From assembly GCF_017562075.2 (NCBI RefSeq), contig NC_054084.1:43631197-43695196 (forward strand): a stretch of DNA of 64,000 nt, written 5' to 3'. Within the stretch, counting starts at the first letter, position 1. Every line of letters begins with the position of its first letter. The position numbers and the translations under genes are program-made. Source of the stretch: Anopheles merus (lineage: Eukaryota > Arthropoda > Insecta > Diptera > Culicidae). Shown here piece after piece: positions 26,501-40,462 of the stretch. Below the pieces are notes generated by a model. That model did no database searches, was not told the origin of the DNA, and worked only from the letters and a program-made list of their open reading frames with translations.

Positions 26501-29500
26501 AACTTATTCCTTGATAAACTCTTCATAAAAATTGGTTCAATTTAGAAAGTACGGCTAAATCTCGCATGATAATTCTCCACCAGGATAATGAAATACTGTT
26601 TTCCAATTCGAATTGTGGCGTGCTATCCTATCAGATAGCAATATCTGTCCCGCAACATGCGCGAATTATAAATGATACGCGCGATTGAATCCGATCGCTT
26701 ACGATCTCGCGCGGCCCGCGCTGGCGCACTGCACTGGCCTGGATGATAAATACGCAAAATAATACATCTTTCCGTTTCGCGTACACTTCACCCACATATT
26801 CACAAGCAAGCAAGGCAAGGAGTGTAAGGAAAATTTATCAGACTCGCAGCCTGCAGGATTCGCCAGCCACGCAAACCGCTCTCGGTTGCGTTTGCTTGCA
26901 CCTTGCGTCTTGCGTCTGTGTTTCGGTCGCGCTCCGAGTCGCTCCGAGCCGAGTAATCGAACCAAACATCATGGAGGTGAACCATAGGGAGGGGATGGGG
27001 AATTGTGCAACCCGTCGCCCTTAACCACCCGCTCTTTCGCAAACTCACAATTCTTTAAAAAAAATTAAACACCCTACGATCTGCAACGCGGCTGCCTTAA
27101 CGTTCACACAAAACTGGCTTCGGCAGCAGCAAATTAACTCGCTTACTGCTGCTCGGTGCAGTTTGCACGGACGTTCCTTTTTTCTCTCTTCTTTTCTCCC
27201 TCACTATCTCTGTGTATACAAGGGAGGGAGCTGAAGAGAGCTGAAGGGTCGGCCAAGTGTCTGCTGTTAGGAAGGCTTCGCTCTCGGCGGAGGATGCATC
27301 CCGTCACAGAGATGTCTCACGAAGTGGTTATTCTGTTTGGGTCTGTGGCGGCCTGGGCGGGCGGGCACGGGAAACACCAGCAGTAAGAACGTTAAGCACC
27401 ATCGCAAGTAATAGCGGAGGCAATAAAACTTTTCAGCAACTGGCTTTGTGCTTAATATGTTTATTCGTTAAAATATGAAGCTTTAAACGCTCTTTAAGCG
27501 ATGGCTATAAAACCGTCATTAGAGCAGTTTTCAATCAGTATAAAACAGTTAAAATACATCATCGATTCGGCGGGGGCTTTTGAGGGAAGTTTTGAATAAA
27601 TTGATGACATATCGTTTAGTAATCACTTTCTCAGTACGATATAAAGGCTCGTTGAGGTTGTTGAGGCAATACATAATAAATATTAAAATATATTTACCTT
27701 TCAATTCACACAGCAGCTGCATCAGTGACAAGCAATATATGAGCAATCAAGAAGCGATCGGTTCCAATCCCAAGAGCCCTTAAACTCAAGAGCGCTTCGC
27801 AAACAATTGAACAACCTGCACCCTTACCAGGTGGCGGATCGGATCAATCACGACACTTGAACCCTGGCGTGCGCTCATGTTGCTAATTTATGCGTCACAT
27901 TTTGCAACCTGTGTCGGGTCGCCTGCCAGTCACGATTGCGCCGGTGTGCCGGTGCAGCAGATGCGGCAGGATGACACCGATCGTCAACTGAAATCATGCT
28001 GCACTGGACCTTCGCCTTTTACGTGTGTGGAGAAGCCCACCACATGTGGGCTTCGAAACTTAGCAAGCGACTAGAAACCATTTCGTTTGCAGTCCAAACA
28101 ACAACAAAAAGGGTGTCGGCGTGTCTAAACGGGTTTCAACCCGATTCATATTGCTAATATTGAGCGTTTCATGGACAAAAAAGAATATCCGTTTTAGTTA
28201 TGTTACATTTAATAACCACTTAGAACGATCGAACTAATTGGTTGCGTCCGAAACCTTTCTTCTGAAGCGATTTTAGCAATTTAAAATAAATTAGCGATCA
28301 AAGAACGCATCCAGTCTGTCATAAATCATCCAAAATGCTGTTTTTCGAGCAGGATATAAATTCATGTGCGTGGAACAAAGCAAAAGGTTCGATCATTGAA
28401 GTGTGATCATAAAAAACCCTTCTTTCATTTTGTGATTATTTATACCATGTTTAGGATATCTTTCAAAAACTCAAATGATATTATTCAATAATCCTTATAA
28501 AAAGTTGCATAAATTTGTTTTAAGTTGAAATAAAATGCAAATAGTTTACAGGTATTCCCCGATACAGCATGTTAATGTGGACCGGAGGCAAAAGCGTATC
28601 TCGAACACTAACGTAAGATCAAATTTCAAGGCTTTCAGTCCAACTATAGCTAATTTTCATATAATTTTGCTTGAAGTGGTAGGTTCAAGCCACTTAAATA
28701 GGTTTTTTCCGATTTCAATTTAAGATTACAATTTTGTATCTTTTAGAATGGTTTTTAAAATTAAAACTGGTTTTGGTATGGTTTTTAAAAATAGATTTCA
28801 TTTCCCATTCAACAATTGATGAGTCAAACCAATACAATTTGCACAAAGAAGTAAAAAATTTAGAAAATCGTGTATATCAAGGACTACTTGTAATGTCTTA
28901 TTTGGTATAGAGATTTAAGATTTTAATATTATAAACATCTGTTGCTTTCATTGCACGATCATTTCTCTATATTTACATCAAACAAACACAAACACTAAAC
29001 ACAGATATCTCAGCCAACAAAAAAAGAAGAACAGAACCTCCATTGAATAAAAAGAATACCTCCATTTAGCAAAACACATCTGGAACGATCGTAAAACCTC
29101 AACCAAAACCGCACATGTGTGTTTCGGCAAACAACATCTTCAGCATAAATACTCCCACAGGAAGCTACGTGATGTGAAGCAGACGACTACTTCACAATAT
29201 TCTTCCTTAAACGCCAAAAGAGTCCCACAAAACTTGAACCACAGAAAACCCTCAGACAAACCACTGGCACATCAACTTATGTTTGCCGAACGCTCTTACC
29301 GAAACCGCAAATCGCATCTCTTTTCTTTTTTGTAAGTGATAAAATTTAGCCAACACTAAGCCTCCGCAGTTTATGAAGACTGCAGACAACGAACACACCC
29401 ACATACGATCGTACTCGGGAAGGGTGGGGGTTGAAGGAGGCGGTTGAAGGAGGGGGTGGTTGTATTTTCTTTCTCACCAAACCGAACCGCGGGTCTCAAT

Positions 29501-31500
29501 TTCGAAAACGCCAAGAACGAATCCCAACGATCGTTCATCTGTGGGGCTAAGGGTGGGCGACAGGAGCCCCAACGCAACAACTACACGAATGGGACACGAA
29601 AGTAAAAATAAAGCAGACGCACACACACACACACACAGCCATCCGCACTACCTTCTGGTACAAACCATAATCATAACGAAAAGAGCGAAAAAGAACAAGA
29701 AGGAAAAAAACGCACCAGACATCAGCATCCTCCCACCGCTACCATCTCGAGGGCGAACCATTTCCCGACGTCCAAGGACCAAGAGCTACGGCGCGAAATA
29801 CGAAGAAGACGAACCTGCGGAAGCGCTGAGCGGCAGGGAGCGGTGGTGGGCAAATTGGAGGACCCTAGGACCCGGTGGTCTCCCGGTCTCGCTCTCGAAG
29901 GAAAAACTCGTTCCTCCACTGATAACTACCTACACTTCGCTCGAAGCTACTCGATTTTAATTTTCGTTCATTCATAAAATCATTCATTCTGCTGCAGCAC
30001 CGCGAGCCCCACGAACCCATCCATCCTCAGCCCCACTGGCCACCCGCCACCCAACGCAACGCATGTCTGATCGAACTGATCGTGCGTTCTGGTTCGACCG
30101 AGCGGTGTTGTGTGCGTTGCACTTTGCACGGCCTATCGTTGCATCGTATTATAGTGCGTCCTGCTTCATTGCTTTCTTTCGCTCCTCTTACTCCACTTCT
30201 GTTGTTCGTGGTATTGTAGTTGTTACGTTTTTTTGCATGTTCTTGTTCTTGTTTTGTTTGAACGCTGCTGTTGTTATATTGCTCCCCCTCCCTTTTGTGA
30301 TGCTGCCTCCGTTGCATAGGATGCAATTTTTACTGCCACTCTCCGCTCTTTTGCTGTTGTTTTTACTCCCTTGCGCCACTCCCTGCGTTACATTATGCGC
30401 GCTTCCGTTGCGCGTTGGCTGTCTCTATATGTGTGTGTGTGTGTGCGTGTGTAGATGTCTACTTTTCGTGGTTTCTGCATTCCCTTTGTCCCTGTTTCGC
30501 CACCGACCGCCAACTTCCCGCAATCCGGTGCGTTTTCCTTTCATTTTCCCTTTCCGAACTGCCCCGCGGGAAGCTGCCACCGCGGCGTCGTTTCGAGGCG
30601 GGAGCCAGATCTTTTAGGCGGGTGCTGTGCAAAACAAAACAAAAAAACTCCCCCCCCCCTCCCTCCTTTACTTGTACTTGTCCAGTTGGCAGAGCTGAGC
30701 TTTAGAGCGGAAGGGCCAGGAAGCAAGAACGGAACGGCTCACATGGCTACATGGCTCGAAACGTTGCGCGGATGCTGCGTATCATAATTTTGAGCTGCCG
30801 TTCGGCTGGCATTCGGCTACCTTAGTTCCCTCCAGGTCGGTCGCGATCTCAAGATCGACAAGCGCATCAAGAGCGCATCGGTTCTCAGAAGGCACGGCGA
30901 CCTGTTCGATGCCTTTGGTGCGCAGAGGGCTGGCCAACGGCGGAGGTGCAAGAACCTGTGGCGCTGTTTTAGGAAGGGAAATTATAGCTCCAAAATATGA
31001 GTTGCAGGTTGATCGCTCTATGGATTGCTTCAAGCGAGGGGAAGCAACAGTGCCGGTTGTTTATATTGTTGCTCTTTTTAGCTGTTACCTTGCTTTTGCT
31101 GGCACTTTTGCTGTTGGCATTTGAGTGATTATGGGTTCAACAATCGGCTGCACAAGTACACAATTGTTCATAAGGATTTGCGTATGTAATGCATTTTGTT
31201 ACATGAGCTGTCCAAAGTAAGGAAAACGATACATAATGCTAGTTTTTTCATGCAAACTAACTACTCAGAGATACAGACTGATTGAAAACCAGTAGATCAA
31301 TCCTAGCACATTGAATCCTAGCTTTCCATAAATGGGTAAAGGTGCAAAAGGTCCACCATTGACCATTCATTCTACAACCTTTCCTGACGCTACAATCTAT
31401 TTTCCTGCAATGTATAGATTTTCTGCCCAAGTTGGCAAGTTCGCAAGTTTACTAACTTGAACAACGGGTATGCGAGCAATGCTCCCATAACAGCTATGGG
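23561..31500. other. Non-coding DNA with alternating AT- and GC-rich blocks
   Basis: No recognisable gene. AT-rich spans at 23.6-24.6, 26.3-26.6 and 28.1-29.1 kb alternate with GC-moderate blocks at 25.0-26.3, 26.6-27.4 and 29.4-31.0 kb. CA/GT runs occur at 25392-25409, 29620-29637 and 30429-30445. A cluster of four GATA cores lies at 26624-26645, and a perfect 9-bp hairpin encloses an E-box at 28032-28054. The open frames of 150-185 codons at 29.46-30.6 kb are low-complexity and carry antisense competitors, so they are not called. Confidence 0.5.
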
Positions 31501-31516
31501 CAAAATGTTTAATACA

Positions 31517-31600
31517 GTCGCTGCCACCAAATGTTGGCTCTAAGGCATCAATTTTTGACTCTAACGCACCGAATTTCTGTCGGCAAATCATCAATTTTCG
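31517..31600 (-). repeat. Left arm of an inverted array of about 21-bp units
   Basis: Read on the minus strand, this holds consecutive units of 21-22 bp that translate as coiled-coil-like heptads (KFGALES, KIDALEP). A perfect 21-bp segment (31539-31559) is the exact reverse complement of 31940-31960 in the right arm. The unit length of seven codons suggests derivation from a heptad-repeat coding sequence, now fragmentary. The parent gene or element is not recognised. Confidence 0.6.
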
Positions 31601-31939
31601 ATTCTTGTAAGAATCGTGATTATTTTAAAAGGTATTTGAGCATATTTTTGACAATTGTAATTTTACATCATATAAACAATACAAAACCCTTGTAGTTTAA
31701 TTGTTTATGTGAAGAAAATATAAAATTTATTAAATTCTTAAGTCATTGTTTACACCTGAAAATACATGCCAACTTTTTCTCGCCATTAACGCTTCCAAAA
31801 TTGGCATATCAATTCTTATATTCTGAATTCCTTCAATGAAGGTATTAATGAATTAACTTAATTTCAGTAATTTTAGAACATACAGTTAGGAATATTGTTC
31901 ATAAAGCGATTGGCTCACAGTGCAAAATGTATGCGCACT

Positions 31940-32050
31940 GTCAAAAATTGATGCCTTAGAAGCAAAAATTGTGATACGCTGTCAAAAATTGGTGCATACG
32001 AGACAAAAAATTGGTGAGTTAGAGTCTCAATTTAGCGACCACGACTGTAA
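31940..32050 (+). repeat. Right arm of the inverted array of about 21-bp units
   Basis: Five degenerate 20-22 bp units on the + strand translate as heptad-like peptides (KIDALEA, then diverged units, KIGELES) and end with a segment encoding ...DHDC, echoing the GGSDC that follows the heptads in the left arm. About 340 bp of AT-rich DNA separates the arms. It could be a foldback/MITE-like element or two opposed fragments of one repeat family. Confidence 0.6.
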
Positions 32051-33860
32051 ATTCAGCTCCTTTCACGATTTTCACATTTCATCACAAAATCGTATTGGCA
32101 TAGATAAATAGTATATCAGTAGTAGAATCAGAATAGTAGACCAGTAAATCATGCAGTGAGAACATGAGAATATGAGATTATTCCAGGGTTATAGTTATAG
32201 TTAGAAAATAGAAAGTAAACACAGTAAAATATGGCTAACAAATGTCCTGAGATTATTTTGCGATGCGATTTAACTGGATCAGATTTAAAACATTTTATCA
32301 ATAAGACAATTTTAACACGCCTCCTGATAACTGTAAACGATGTACCACTTGTTCGCTACATTCATCCATGCATTTCTAAGGCTGATCATTTGAAGTTTTA
32401 TTAAAGCCCTTGTTTTAGTCGTGCACGTTCACGCCTACGTATACGCACAGACACAACAACATCATCAGCGCAGTTTATTTTACGGCCTCCCACGGTAACC
32501 GATACCCTAATGCTTGTTAATTAACCAAACCTAGCATCAATTTCCTAAACGATCAGATAATTTGCTTCGACTGTTTAAATATCAAACACTTTCCCGCGAA
32601 CGTTCCCTTTTACTTTTCCAATGTAGTGATCGATGATATCGTTCACACAATCATGAAGCCCTTTCAAAATAAACCATCTCTAGTTGGATTCGATGGATGT
32701 AAAAGCATAGTCAGCCATTAATTGTGATAGTAACATTCATTTAGTTTACTTTTTCACTCTCATCGCTCACATCGTATCAGGTGTCTCGATTAACAAAACA
32801 TTATCATTACTCCGAGAACATCTAAAACATGATGGCCCACACTCACTCACTCTTTGCGGATGCTTTTCACGCTGAGAATGCTTTATGGAAGAACAATTCC
32901 CGGAGACGGTTAATGTTTGATTTTGGTCTGCGCATCAAAATTCGACCACACTTTGAAACAATATCTTCATCACTTCACCACCTGACTAATGAATTGCCAT
33001 AAACTGCAGCGTAAATCGTGTGTCCTTTTTATGATATCTTGTTCGTAGTTTCTTCCCCTAAAGACAAACCCTATAATATAACATATTTCCCCATGCATGT
33101 CTTATGGTGCAACGACACTGAAAAACTGACACAAATCCCACAACCAAAAAGCCTCTTGTAACCCGAGCTCTTCGTCATTCAACGAACAAATCGTTAATGT
33201 TTTCTTCTGTTTCTATTTAAAGCCTCGGCATTTACTTCCCAACGTAATAACAATAATAATAACCAAATAATCACCATCATCTTTGTCTTAAATCAGAAGG
33301 ACCAGTAACGTGGCATGCATGCGTTTGTGTTAGTATCTGTGCCTTATAAAAGATAGTAACCGGGTTGGACGGACAACGGGATGGAAGGACCGATTGCTCG
33401 CTTGTAGCTGATGCTGTCGATGTTGTTTCTTCCGCACGCAACGCGTTGCGCCTCCTTCCCGATTCGTGGAGCTCTTACCAAAGCGAAGCTGCAAGGATGC
33501 ACCCGCATTTTATGTGCACCCACCCCGCCGCGCGGAAGCCGTTTTCGCTGCCGTTCGATTTTATCGGAAACATGACCAAACAGCAAAGTGCCGTGAGCTG
33601 GTTCGAGCAGGACGAGCAAAGCGAACGAGAAGAGTGTCCAACGCCAACGTTTTGCCGCTTCCTTTGCGCACTCGACGCAGTGCGCGCACCGACAAGCTGC
33701 CCCGCCAAGACGCAAATAATGGGAGGAAAATATGATGCTACATGGAATTATGAATGTAATATGCTTATGCTCTTCTGCTGAGCTGATGGTGCTGCTGCTG
33801 TTATGTTCCACTGCGTTTAAGTCTTTCGCTTTGCTCGAAGGCGATTCGGAAGCAGTATGC

Positions 33861-33881
33861 GTGTGTGTGTGTGTGTGTGTG
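33861..33881. repeat. (GT)n microsatellite
   Basis: About ten perfect GT units. Confidence 0.85.
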
Positions 33882-36861
33882 GAAAAGGAAAGAAAAGCTT
33901 ACAACCGAAATAGACGTCCACGATACTCGGCTTATTCCTTCATCGTCGAGGCGGTGGGAACTGTGGCCCCAGGCAAAGGGGAAAGATTTTTTTCATCACG
34001 GGGGCGGCCTGTTCTCGTGGGTCGCACACAGCTTATTTGCTATCGGATGCGTACAATTTGCCGTAATATCTCCGACTTTTTTGTTAGAATCATTTTCTTC
34101 TTTGTTTCCACCCATTGTACATCGTCCCAACGGGCTGACAGAAGCTTGGTTGAGGCTGCTTTTTCATCCCTTTTCCGTACACCTCGCCATGACTGATGGT
34201 CCCAGTTTTGCGCTTTTTATAGGCTGCTCTGCCATCCATCACTAGCACGCTCGTCGGTGGCGAATCGTTCTAATCTCGTAGCAGCCTGGCCCTCGACCCA
34301 AACCAGATGCAGCAGACGCTGCTTTATGACGTTGCCCAAATTATGCGCTCCGTCATATGCATGCAAATATTATCAACAATTTCGTCCAGAACGCATCCGG
34401 CCAAACGGCCGGACGAATGGTGCATGCTACCGGAGCATCAGCAGCAGCAGCACCAGCAGCAGCATCATCATCATTATCGTCAGCGGCAACGATCGACACG
34501 GTCGTCGAAGCTCCTGTGTGTGTTCCAGCTGCAACGCTGGAACGATGAAAATATATTAACCTCCTCCACGACCTCCCGCAACCGGATTTATGCAATGAGC
34601 ATATTATATGCTTTCGCTCGAGCGCTTCCTCGGAGTGAAGCTGACGAGAAGCTTCCACGTCTAATGTTGCGACATCGTACCAAAGGGGAAAGGGAAAGGT
34701 TAGCGAAGGAGGGATGCAATTTTGCTCCACTAGTTCTGATGCTCCCGGAGGAAAAAAGAAACTTAATTCGCTGATGTCGCTTGTTCGTCGCCCCGCAGCA
34801 CTTCGGTCGGAGGAGCCACGTTGTGTGCCACGTGGGAGCCACGGCCAACAAAAAAATGCGCATAAGTCGAAAGGGAGAGGTATCACAATCAATGCCCGGA
34901 AGCTTGTGGAAGAGCGTTACCACCGCATCGCTCAGCTCGCATTGTTGTGGGTCGGAGTTTTTGTTTTGTACAGTAAAGAAGGGCGTTATGAGATACCGAA
35001 TGCTCTTTGGCAGCGATCCAGCATAGTGTCGGTAAAATGAAATTTCTTTCTTCTGTCCCAATGCATAATAAGCCGCAAAAGATTGTGTTTGCTCCCTTTA
35101 AAAGAAGCTTCAGAATAAAAACCTTTGATTTCATATACAGTTGAACTTAAAACAAACATTTGTTAACTAAGGTTTAATTCTAAAAAGCTATATTGTGCGT
35201 TGCTTGAATCCATTTGATAGGATAATAGATACATATGATGATGCTTCAACTGTATTATGAATTGTAATTGATGTATTTATCTACGAATGTTTTATAATTA
35301 TTTAAGGGTGCGTGAATATAAAACTTAAATAGTAGAAATAACAAATCGCTCATTCTTCAGGAACTAACAAATATTTTAAATGTCAACTTGTTAAAAAAAA
35401 CATAAGCAGAAGCGAGATAGTATAAACTACTCTAAATGTTAAATTATAATAAGACATAATAGCATTGAATCTAACAATCATCACACAGAGCACATAAACA
35501 TATTCCAAAGTGTACCATAATTTACTTAATTTGAAGTGCATCACTATTCATGTTACACCAATAAGCTGTTCAAATAACTTCAAACAATGTCAGTAATCAA
35601 AAAATCAGCATCATTTTATTAGTTAATTGGTTTAGACAAAAACTGTTCAGATTTTAAATATGTTGAAGAATTAGACCCGCTAAAGACATTTTAGTTTGTG
35701 GCATGATCGCTACTATCGAAAATTAAATGGAACATGTGTATTAGAAACAAAGCAGGCAAAGAAAAATAAGAAAAAAAGACACCTTTTCTCCAAGCCAGTG
35801 TTCTGAAAAGAGTATTTGTGCGATGTTCTCCATGCTACGGCATTCCATACGACATTCCTTCGACTCTTGAATGGGCGAACTGTAACACCTTGCAAATAGT
35901 TACCGAGATGCTTCTATAAAACGATCCGCACAGTTCATCAGGATAAAATCTGATTATCGAGCCCTTTTTTTGCACTAAATTACTACCGCTTAACAGCAAA
36001 TATTTATACGCACTTAAAACAAGACCACCAGTTTTATGCGGCAACATTATGCACCCACTTCCAGCGAACATTCATTAGCGCGCACGCTTAACGGCATCGA
36101 CCGGTGGCGTAGATTATTTGCATCATGGTTTTGCCCGGGACCCGCTTAAAACTAATTACTGAGTGAGTTTATTAACGCGTGCAGCAAACCAACAGCCAGA
36201 AGGCAAACGGTACGAATGGCGGAAGAACGAGAAGCCTCCATCTCGAATACCCGGTGAGTAATAATTGCATTTTTCCTAACATTCAGCTATTCAACGGGCG
36301 TCAGCAGGCGCTTGCAGTTTTATTGGTCCTGTCGAGGCGCTAAATCCATCGAAATTACCGTAACAGGTCGAAGGATTTACGCTCTCACCCGGCCACGCAT
36401 TGCGGTGGGTTGATGCTCGCTTCATGCCCGCGTTCAGGTATTTATTTTTCGGTTTGTGTCTTTATGCTTTTATAGCAAAATCCCACCCATTTTTTTTTCT
36501 GGCGTGCTTAGAGCCGTCGCCGGCAGCCCACGAACTCATTTGCGTCGCAGTGAGTGTCGTAAAAAATAAATTCTTCAGCAGTCCAACAACCCGAACCCCG
36601 GGACCGGGCGCCGGCCGTGAAAGGTGCAGCCTCAGATGCATTGAAACAAGCGAACATCTTAATTAGGGTGGATGAGGCCAAATGAATCACACCGTTGCTC
36701 GACGAAACCCGTTTCGCTGCTGGTCACATTCTCATCCAAATGCATCGAAAAAGTGCAACGGTGGCCGCTTTCGGTGATTGGTCTGATAATCTTTGGCTGC
36801 TCTATCAGGCAACTCGTACAACATGAGTCAAATGACGATGTGGCCAGTCGCTGCTTTACAC

Positions 36862-36919
36862 CATCGTCATCGTCATCATCACAAACTTCTTCATCATCAT
36901 CATCATCATCATCATCATC
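36862..36919. repeat. (CAT)n microsatellite
   Basis: A TCA/CAT trinucleotide run, uninterrupted from about 36891, preceded by imperfect CATCGT units. Confidence 0.85.
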
Positions 36920-39900
36920 GCCACCATTATCATGACGACTGTGGATGCGCGACCTTCGGACGAATGTGCTGCATCTTCATCAACCTCGCTGACCTCCTCC
37001 GATGCCGTAAATCGTGCCCCGTCCAGTGCTTCCTCAATTCATCTCAAAACCCGCACCCGCAATGGCCCCGTTTGATCTCACAGCCCTCAGTGCGCGCGGC
37101 GCAAAGGGCCCCGTTTAAGCAGCCATAAAAGAAGCGGTGCCCAACCTCAAAACCCTCGAAGAGGTTGTCCGGTTTTATTGCCGCTTTGTCATAGAATCCC
37201 ATTGCGTTTGCGTCGGCCGCAGTCGGCTTTAGAGTTTCTGATAGGCAAACCGCTCGTCCGACACTGCTGCGGGGCATGGGAATTTCAGGAGCGCCCCCGA
37301 GACCGGACCGGAGCAGCAGGAGAAGGAAACAATACGGAGACCAGGGCCAACCCTTCTGCTCCACATCAAACTAGATTAAAAAGACATTAAACTCAGTTTG
37401 ACTGTCGAAAAGCAAATCCTAAATGTCTCCATCAGCGGTTCGTTTAGCTGCGGGGCTGCTCTCCAAGGGATGTGTGTGTCTTCATGATGATGGGCAACCT
37501 TTGATTGCCGTTCGGAGGGCAGACATTCCAATCCGGCACATGTTTACATCCACGTGGCCACTCGTTTTCTAATCCCGGCACAGCCTACGCCTTTTCCAGC
37601 ATTTGCAGTCAGGCCAGCCAGGCTCGTTTATCATTTTATCATCCTCGTACGGCTTAATGATAAGTTTCCAGCCTTCACTAAAGTATACAGAGCAACGCGA
37701 GCTGATACTAATTATGGACAACACCTAGCACTACTCTTCACCTCACTCACTGACTGCACATTTTTGGTGCACCCTTGAGCTACAGCGATTACATGGGTTT
37801 AACCGCACGTTCACAAAGTATTTCTAATTGAACTTCCTCATTCCCAGCCAGAGCCGTTGCTGGTCAGAAAAACGACCGGATCCCACAGCGTCGGAACGAT
37901 GCCGTGTTTAATCTTGCCTTCGTACCGCGTACCTTAATTGCTCAATTTTCACGAAACAATATTTCACCCAAATTTATGCTGACTTTTATGATGGTTTTAT
38001 TCATTTTATGAACGAAACGAGCCCAGGTACGAGGCTTCACAATTTTATGTGGCCCCCTTCAACGAACGGGTATAGGCATAGGGAACAGGCAGAAGAAGAA
38101 GCAAAAAACGGTTTAATATCTTCTTAATCGTTTATTTACGACTTTTCTCCTCTGTCTTATCGATGCAGCAGGTCAAACTGTGCTGGCGAGTTGGAGGGTG
38201 AAAAAATCACCGACATACCGACAGCAAGCCATACCCCTGCAAAGTGACCGAATGGCCGGCACGGGATCGCATCGAAAACTCCCACCTTTTTGGAGGAACG
38301 GAATATCGAGGCGGCGCGCACAAGGCAAGCATAAATTTATTCCTGCTAGCTCCGTCTGGTTGCACTGGTCATTGCTGCACCCAAAGCAGTTTGCATCGAA
38401 TTGCATATGTCTGTATATGGTAAAGCGCGTAAAAAGCTTGCATTTAAAGTACGCACCTTTACAGTCCTTGGATTTCTCGTTTTGTGTTTTACTCGGCGAT
38501 GTGATGTGTGAAGTTATTTACACTTTGTGAATAGTTTTCTGCGCCACTTTTATGGTTATCAACAACAAAAAATGCACGAATAATGTTTTATAGAATTAAG
38601 ATTTCTAGTCTATGTACATAATTAATGAGACTATGCTTAACAGTATTTTATAGCTTTTAAATATCGTATCGAGGACTATCGAGATTGAAATCGCAAAACT
38701 TTAATCTTGAGAGCGCTACTTTTTTCGTTTTACACACCACAAAACAAGCTTTCGCTAACAATCTCAAGCCGTCTCAAATTCATTTCGAGAAGTGATCGAG
38801 ACCGTTGCCTTGCTCGAGATGATTGAACACAGCTGCTTGGACGTACAGATACATGGATGCGCGGATTTCTTAATTTGACTATTCTTTTAGCTGCAAATTG
38901 TTTAGAATCAACACATCCTGTCCATAAAACACACATTTAATTAATACACAGGCATTTGTGGTATTTTGACTGAAACACACACAAAATCAGACAAAATGTG
39001 TTTTCTATACGCAATTTTCAGTTGCGTCCCGCTTTATTGGAATTCGAGAATTATATACAAAAACTCATCGGTCTCAAAATCGTTATGATATTCGTCGAAT
39101 AAATTAAAACTGTTTTGAACAAGATTTCGTGCCAAAGCCCTACGTGTGAGCTTTCATTTCTAGTAGAAGTAATCTTGGTAGAAAACCAAGTATAAAGAAA
39201 TGCAACTTGTAAAAAAATACAATATTATAACTAAATATTTTACTGGGTTCACACTTTTATTTACAATGTACGCTGTCCATAGGAGCCTTACCAATCATAA
39301 CTGTATTGGATATTAATTTTATATTCTATTGCTAACGCACGTTAAACGAGTCCTGAATGTTGCTCTATCAAGAAATAAAATCAATTATTCAAAACTTTTC
39401 AAAACAATCTGAAGCTCTCCCTGTTGGTCATATTATTCTAATCGTTTTTGTAAATAACTCGGCTTACCTTTCCCTAGATGACGCGTTGAGCTCCATCCAC
39501 TGTGCCAGCCGCACTAGCTTGGCAAATAAGCCTGCTAATCGGATTCAATTTGCAGTAAAATCTTGCACCCACCAAGAAGCTTGTCAAAAGAAACGGACGG
39601 AAACTGTACGCACTCGCACTCGCGCACAGTCGTGCGTCCGAAAAAGTGTGCTCGCGCCTGCCAGAGCCTGCGGCTGCGCTTTCTCTAAAAAGATATCAGT
39701 TACCGGGCACCTGTTGGCCCGTTGGCATGATCACTCGTTTGCGTGACAAGTCCATTCGTTCGCCTAATGGAATCGTCGAGGCGCAGTGCGGGGAGGACCA
39801 GAAGCGACTCCCCGCATTTGAGCCAGATGGACGTAATTTTACCATTTTTGGGCAGGCACTGTCCCCTCGCGAGCCGTCCCTCGTACGCGGGGCGTCTCCC

Positions 39901-40434
39901 GCCAAGCCGTATTTGCATAGCAACGGCTTGAGGACAGAACCAGTCAACGAAGATACAGCGTTCGGCTGGCTCGATCGGTTCTTCCCAAAAGGAGCTAAAC
40001 GATCGATTCAGGTGTCGCTCCAGTCGGTCTGCACGCGTTCTGGCGCGAAACCGGTGCAAAAGGTGTTCCCGTTGACGAACCAATCCATCCAACCGAGCCA
40101 GACTGGTTGCAGACCAGCTGCACCACGACAGCCTTTAGCCTTCTTGCGTGCACATCTCCACCCGCTGCTCCTCATTAAAGGAGATCACAAATGCTACGGT
40201 TTATTTTGCCATAAATCATGCAGACGCATTCGCATTTTTTCATGCTCACTGTAAACTCATTCAGCGGCCGACCGTTGCGAAAGGGTAGCACAGTATGTAA
40301 AGCCAGACGAAACGCAGGGCCCACGACTACGACAGCGATAGGGCCACCGAAAACATAACGAAAAAAATCCGCCACCGTGGCAAGTTGCGGTATAACTTTT
40401 ATGAGCTGTTCTCACTTTATGGTGGCACACAGAC

Positions 40435-40462
40435 TCACACACACACACACACACACACACAC
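40435..40462. repeat. (CA)14 microsatellite
   Basis: A perfect dinucleotide run of about 14 units. Confidence 0.9.

Noticed and set aside
29460..30617. Frames of 166 and 184 codons on the + strand
   Set aside because: Compositionally biased (His-Thr runs from a CA repeat, Cys-Val runs from a GT repeat) and no recognisable motif.
30782..31033. 83-codon minus-strand frame with a plausible protein-like composition
   Set aside because: Could be a remnant coding fragment, but I could not match it to any family and it lacks exon boundaries.
33347..33353. TATAAAA sequence as a possible core promoter
   Set aside because: No initiator at the expected distance and no downstream coding exon. Similar TATA-like strings occur throughout the AT-rich DNA.
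39646..40254. 202-codon + strand frame
   Set aside because: Competing minus-strand frames of similar quality cover the same DNA, and no domain was recognised. Most likely open by chance in GC-moderate DNA.
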